Shown: in pieces, positions 60,288-64,000 of the stretch
Numbering within the stretch: the stretch's first letter is position 1
Layout: each line of letters begins with the position of its first letter
Origin: Oryzias latipes
Taxonomy: Eukaryota > Chordata > Actinopteri > Beloniformes > Adrianichthyidae
DNA: 64,000 nucleotides
Direction of reading: 5' to 3'
Assembly (NCBI RefSeq): GCF_002234675.1
Contig: NC_019866.2
Span: 7,469,261 to 7,533,260 of the forward strand
Made by a program: the position numbers and the translations under genes
Notes under the pieces: generated by a model
What the model saw: only the letters and a program-made list of their open reading frames with translations
Told to the model about the DNA's origin: nothing
Database searches by the model: none

Positions 60288-60736
60288 TACCCCGATCAAA
60301 TTCCCCTCCAAAAGGTCTTCCTAGTGGTCTTTTTGTCATGATTTTGCTGTTTCTAGCCAAAATTAAAAATAAATAAAAAAACTTCTAATGCTTCAGAGCG
60401 GCATTAGAAATTCACCTCTGAGATGAGAGCAGGTGAGAGAGCCTGCCCGTACTTCCCGTTATCCATCTGTGTGCACTCTCTCCCACTAATAGTCGTACGA
60501 TTATGAGCCAGATACCAGCTTGGATGAGGAAAATGAAGACATACATGCATCTCTTTGTCTGCAAATATGGATGCAAGGAGCGTGTGGATTGTCGTAGAAG
60601 CTGCTTTGTCAAAAAACTGCATTTTTGCATCCGATTCACAACAATTGGAATAAAGAAATAATCAGAAATTTAATTTCAAGCATTTTTTTTATAAAGAACA
60701 TGTTAAAACCACAATGTACATCTGAGTGGATCTTTA
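60288..60736 (-). mobile_element. Family A MITE, reversed
   Basis: Ends CTGAGTGGATCTTTAA at 60736. The interior GCCAGATACCAGCTTGGATG and CCGATTCACAACAATTGGAA is the reversed family sequence. It lies head to head with the copy at 59395. Confidence 0.6.
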
Positions 60737-61036
60737 ATATCAGGCATAAACTGAAGGGTTGGTTTGTTTAGTTTTTTCCCAACACAATATATTCAACACT
60801 GTTCTTACAAATAAGAATAGTCCACAAAGTTTTGACACAAATTATTATTATTATTATCATTAGTAATTTACTATAACAAATCACAGAGGTAGGCTACATA
60901 ATTACTTCCATTAAAAAGTGATTTGCGGCCAAGATGTCAATCCAGGCGATATTTGACCCTTGTGGCTTGCCATAAGATGGAGTTGCGCTGCAGCGGTGGC
61001 TTGTCCAGGTCGCGCGTTTGCAGTAGTTCTGCTTAC

Positions 61037-61600
61037 CTGGGATGAAACTCCGCGTCTTTTCCGTGTAAAGTGTATCAGTGGGGCTCTCATCACATTCACG
61101 GCTTCAGCAGAATGAGCGGAGCGGCAGAGTGGGGGATGGGAGCCCCAAACAAACTCCACGTGATCCACCCGGAGCCAGGCCTCTCAGGCAGCAGCCCACT
61201 GACAAGTGCTCAACTTTGTCGGACACTTCGTTCCAGAGCTGTGGCCCCAAACAGCCCAGAAACTCAACAGGAAGCGACCGCAAACGTCACAGGACGCAGC
61301 AGGAACCCCGCAACGATGATCACCAGACTTACAAGCGAAGCGATGTTCTGTTCCCCCCACTGACTAGCGCGATCTCCGGCGGGGGGTGCAGTGACGCGGA
61401 CCTGAGCGCTGGGAATGCTCCGGCAGCTCCCGTCTGCGGGGATCAGCTGGGCGGACGGCGCGCGCGGCGAACGGCTTCATGGCTGCCAAGTGCAGGACCT
61501 CAGAAATAACAAAGACGCTCCGCTCTCCATGGCTGTCTCTCACTGACTGTGCAGAGCTGAAGCTTTCCTGCAGAGGATCATGATGCACAGCGCCTCGCCC
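61037..61600 (-). promoter_or_regulatory. axin1: Probable axin1 CpG-rich promoter and non-coding first exon
   Basis: 61.0-61.6 kb is clearly richer in GC and CpG than its surroundings, especially 61360-61480. On minus a good donor CCCAG|GTAAGC ends an exon at 61037, and the coding exon opens with a leader after acceptor CTCTTGCAG (exon start 57517). The transcription start is not defined. Confidence 0.55.
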
Positions 61601-61699
61601 GTTCACTACACAAACTGTCACCGCTTCCATTCATGCCCTCATCCTCTCCCCCTCCACCTCTCAGGTGTCTCACACCGCCGTAATAAGCATCTAGAACAC

Positions 61700-61860
61700 A
61701 ACCACGAATATAATTATGATCACTGATGGTCCTCTGAGCGACTGCACTCGAAGACTGAAACCAGGTTTTGCCAAATATGAAGGTCATTGGTTTGATTCCC
61801 AGCCACGACAGTGTCAAAGTGTCCTCTGGCAAGCCGCTTTGCCCCAAATTCATCCATTTA
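61700..61860 (+). mobile_element. Possible degenerate SINE fragment
   Basis: GGTCATTGGTTTGATTCCCA resembles a Pol III box B, followed by GTCCTCTGGCAAGCCGCTTT, a decayed form of the SINE phrase at 47740. Confidence 0.35.
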
Positions 61861-61938
61861 TCAAAACCAATTTAATGAAAATTAATTCACAAATTTTAAT
61901 TGAGCAGCAAGCACCATCTACTTCATTTGAATAGGTTA

Positions 61939-62345
61939 TTAAAGACCCACTCCAATGAAAATGGTGTTTTAAACATGTTCTTGTATAGAATTTGTATCAT
62001 GATTGAGGACATATACAAAGAAAATTAAGACTGAATCAGGATTTTTGAGTATTTCCTTATTCAAATCATTGTGAATCAGGAACAGATGAATAAAATGCCT
62101 TTTGAAAAATAGCTTATTTGTGACATAGCTCCCTGCTCCGCTCCATTGTGATGAATAGATGGCCAGATCATGTATGTCTTTGTTTTCCTCGTCTGTGCTG
62201 TCCTCTAGCTCAAAACAGTACGTCTAGATATCTCCAATAATGCTTTTTGTTGCACCGATAATCTTAGATTGGGGGTGAGAACTGTCAGCAATGGGGAGGG
62301 GAAGAGGGGTGGGGTTGCCCTTAGATTCTACTTTGAAAGTATAAA
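61939..62345 (+). mobile_element. Family A MITE, best-preserved left end
   Basis: TTAAAGACCCACTCCAATG at the start, then the interior TTCAAATCATTGTGAATCAG, CTGCTCCGCTCCATTGTGAT and CTAGCTCAAAACAGTACG. The right terminus is missing. Confidence 0.65.
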
Positions 62346-62399
62346 ACAGTTGTGCTAAACTTAAGTCAAATTTATTATATATTATTTTACATATAACAG

Positions 62400-64000
62400 G
62401 CTTAGTATAAGCCAATAGAAAGTTTATTTTTCACTACGTTCAAATTAGCAAATTCATATTTTTTTTCTCATTTCTTTTGTATTTTTGTCATTGTTTTGGA
62501 ATACAGTGTTCCCTCAATTTTGTATGCTTTTTTGTTTGTTTGTTTGTTTTGTTTTACAGCCAACTGTGTTTCTGATTGGCTGTCAATCAATTTCGTCCGT
62601 GCTAAGTCTCCCGCATCAGACTGTGTTTGGTTTGCCAAATCTATAGATCTTTGATTGCAATCAAGTCTATGTTTTTACATATAATACTGGACTTATTTTC
62701 TATGAATGTTTGAACTTTAGGAGTTTAAACAAGAAAGAAAAGTGCGAAGATATTAACATCTGTCTGATGAAAGTGTATAAAGTGTGTAGTCAGGAGTTTA
62801 ACAGCCTTACAACATCTGTAAGTCTCATTTTGCTGGTTTCACCTATTGTGAGTTACTTTTAGAACAAAACTTATGTCAAATCGAAACAAAATTGTTATGT
62901 AAAAATTGAGGTTTGAATTAAATAGTGCGGAAAATAAATTGTTGATTGCCTGATACCAATGAATCAAAACCTGACGGTATGGTATGTGCGGCCAGTAGGC
63001 CTTCAAATATCTGTAATGCAATTTCAGACAAAAACATTCACTAAAAAAAAAAGCAAAAATAGATTATAATAATGGAATTTTCATTCCATTTAAAATTCCA
63101 AAGTCTGGCTCCTGCTGTCAGCAGAAGCCAGAAGCTTCACGTCCCCTGAAAAGCTTGTTCAAACCTAGAACCGTGTTAACGTATGAACTCTTTAAAAATT
63201 TATGACAGCAGCATAAATCATGAAAAAAAATTCTATAACTTCTCCTAAGCCAGAGGCAAACAATAGCCCTTCACCAGGTTCAGCTCTTCAGCTTTTACAG
63301 AGACTCCCAGGATAGCATTCTCTCTGTAATAACCTAAAAACTCATAAAGATGGTGGACAAACAGTTTTGTGGATCAACACGTCTTACCTTGAGTTTGATC
63401 GTCTTCCTCTTACATCTTCCAGCAATGTGTCCTGTGATTGAGGATCCCATGGCACTGCTGTTTGACTGTTGGCGCTGGAGAGGTGAAGCCAATCTCACCG
63501 GGATGAAACGGAAAGGTACGTTTGGAACCAAACCCCGCCATAAGAACCTTCCTTTGTTTTCAGCTTGTACCTGAAAATTAAATGTGATAAATGCACGGAA
63601 ATTTTTAATGTCGCAGTTTCACTAGCATCTTCTTCGGCTCACAGTTTCAGCAATATTGGTGCAAACTGAAGCAAAATACACAAATAAATAAATAAATCAG
63701 GCAACTCCAGAGCAGCAGATAATATTTTAATGAATAAGTTGTCATTGTGGCAAAAGTCAGAGTACACCAGTCAGCAGTCACCAGCCCATCGCAGAGTCTT
63801 TGAGACAACACACACAAAGAAGTGCTGTAAACCCAAAGGTACAAAAAAATGAGCAGAGAACAAACACAGGTTTGAACAAGGTACCATTTTTTCCAGCCGT
63901 GATTGCATCACAGTGATTGTTCAAAGATTATAATGCAAACAGTTTACTGACGTAGGATGTGAGAATTTAACCAGGATGCCTGGGATTCTTGCAATAAAGG
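62400..64000. other. Window end, no confirmed gene
   Basis: AT-rich sequence; apart from the candidate exon at 63388-63570 I see no coding or structured feature. Confidence 0.5.
63388..63570 (-). other. Candidate exon of an unidentified minus-strand gene
   Basis: An open 183-bp segment (61 codons, phase 0 at both ends) lies between an acceptor (TTTAATTTTCAG) and a consensus donor (AAG|GTAAGA). It contains an ATG in good context (GTGCCATGG) reading MGSSITGHIAGRCKRKTIKL. The Gly2 and Thr6 would fit an N-myristoylation signal. I do not recognise the protein. It would not join axin1 in frame. The pyrimidine tract is weak, so chance is possible. Confidence 0.3.

Overview
The window is vertebrate nuclear DNA, almost certainly from a teleost fish. 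It is AT-rich, its genes are split by GT-AG introns, and it carries many short inverted-repeat DNA transposons (MITEs), tRNA-derived SINEs and an RTE-type LINE of kinds common in fish. No bacterial, organellar or viral gene was recognised.

Three protein-coding genes can be assembled exon by exon with consistent reading phases. (1) 1066-5045, plus strand: a nine-exon AN1 zinc-finger gene of the ZFAND2B/AIRAPL type, with two AN1 fingers, two ubiquitin-interacting motifs and a C-terminal CaaX box. (2) 23066-30017, plus strand: a two-exon galanin receptor type 2 gene, with its single coding intron inside the DRY motif. (3) 41475-57426, minus strand: a complete ten-coding-exon axin1 gene (851 aa), with tankyrase-binding, RGS, GSK3-binding, beta-catenin-binding and DIX regions. 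Its likely CpG-rich promoter and non-coding first exon lie at about 61.0-61.6 kb. galr2 and axin1 are convergent.

The rest is intergenic and intronic DNA rich in transposons. 5.3-12.0 kb is mostly featureless AT-rich sequence. 12.0-14.9 kb is a 5'-truncated RTE/BovB-like LINE with a long open ORF, a (GAA)n tail and a 12-bp target-site duplication. 15-23 kb holds a hairpin repeat, a SINE 3' fragment and MITE copies. 30-41 kb contains nested MITEs, an unresolved coding-like block at 35.1-35.5 kb, and at 36341-37218 an unusual foldback element: perfect 27-bp terminal inverted repeats enclosing two inverted arrays of a 21-bp unit, around a unique loop of about 137 bp. axin1 introns carry a SINE with a 17-bp target-site duplication, a long TC/TATC microsatellite and MITEs. 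Intron 1 has an 8-bp-TSD hAT-like element into which a second MITE has inserted. At 63.4-63.6 kb an open, splice-site-bounded segment may be an exon of a further minus-strand gene.

The genes do not form a functional unit: ZFAND2B acts in proteasome and ER quality control, GALR2 in neuropeptide signalling and AXIN1 in Wnt/beta-catenin control. The most distinctive signal is the foldback element. A TTAA-ended MITE family present about ten times is the main dispersed repeat.
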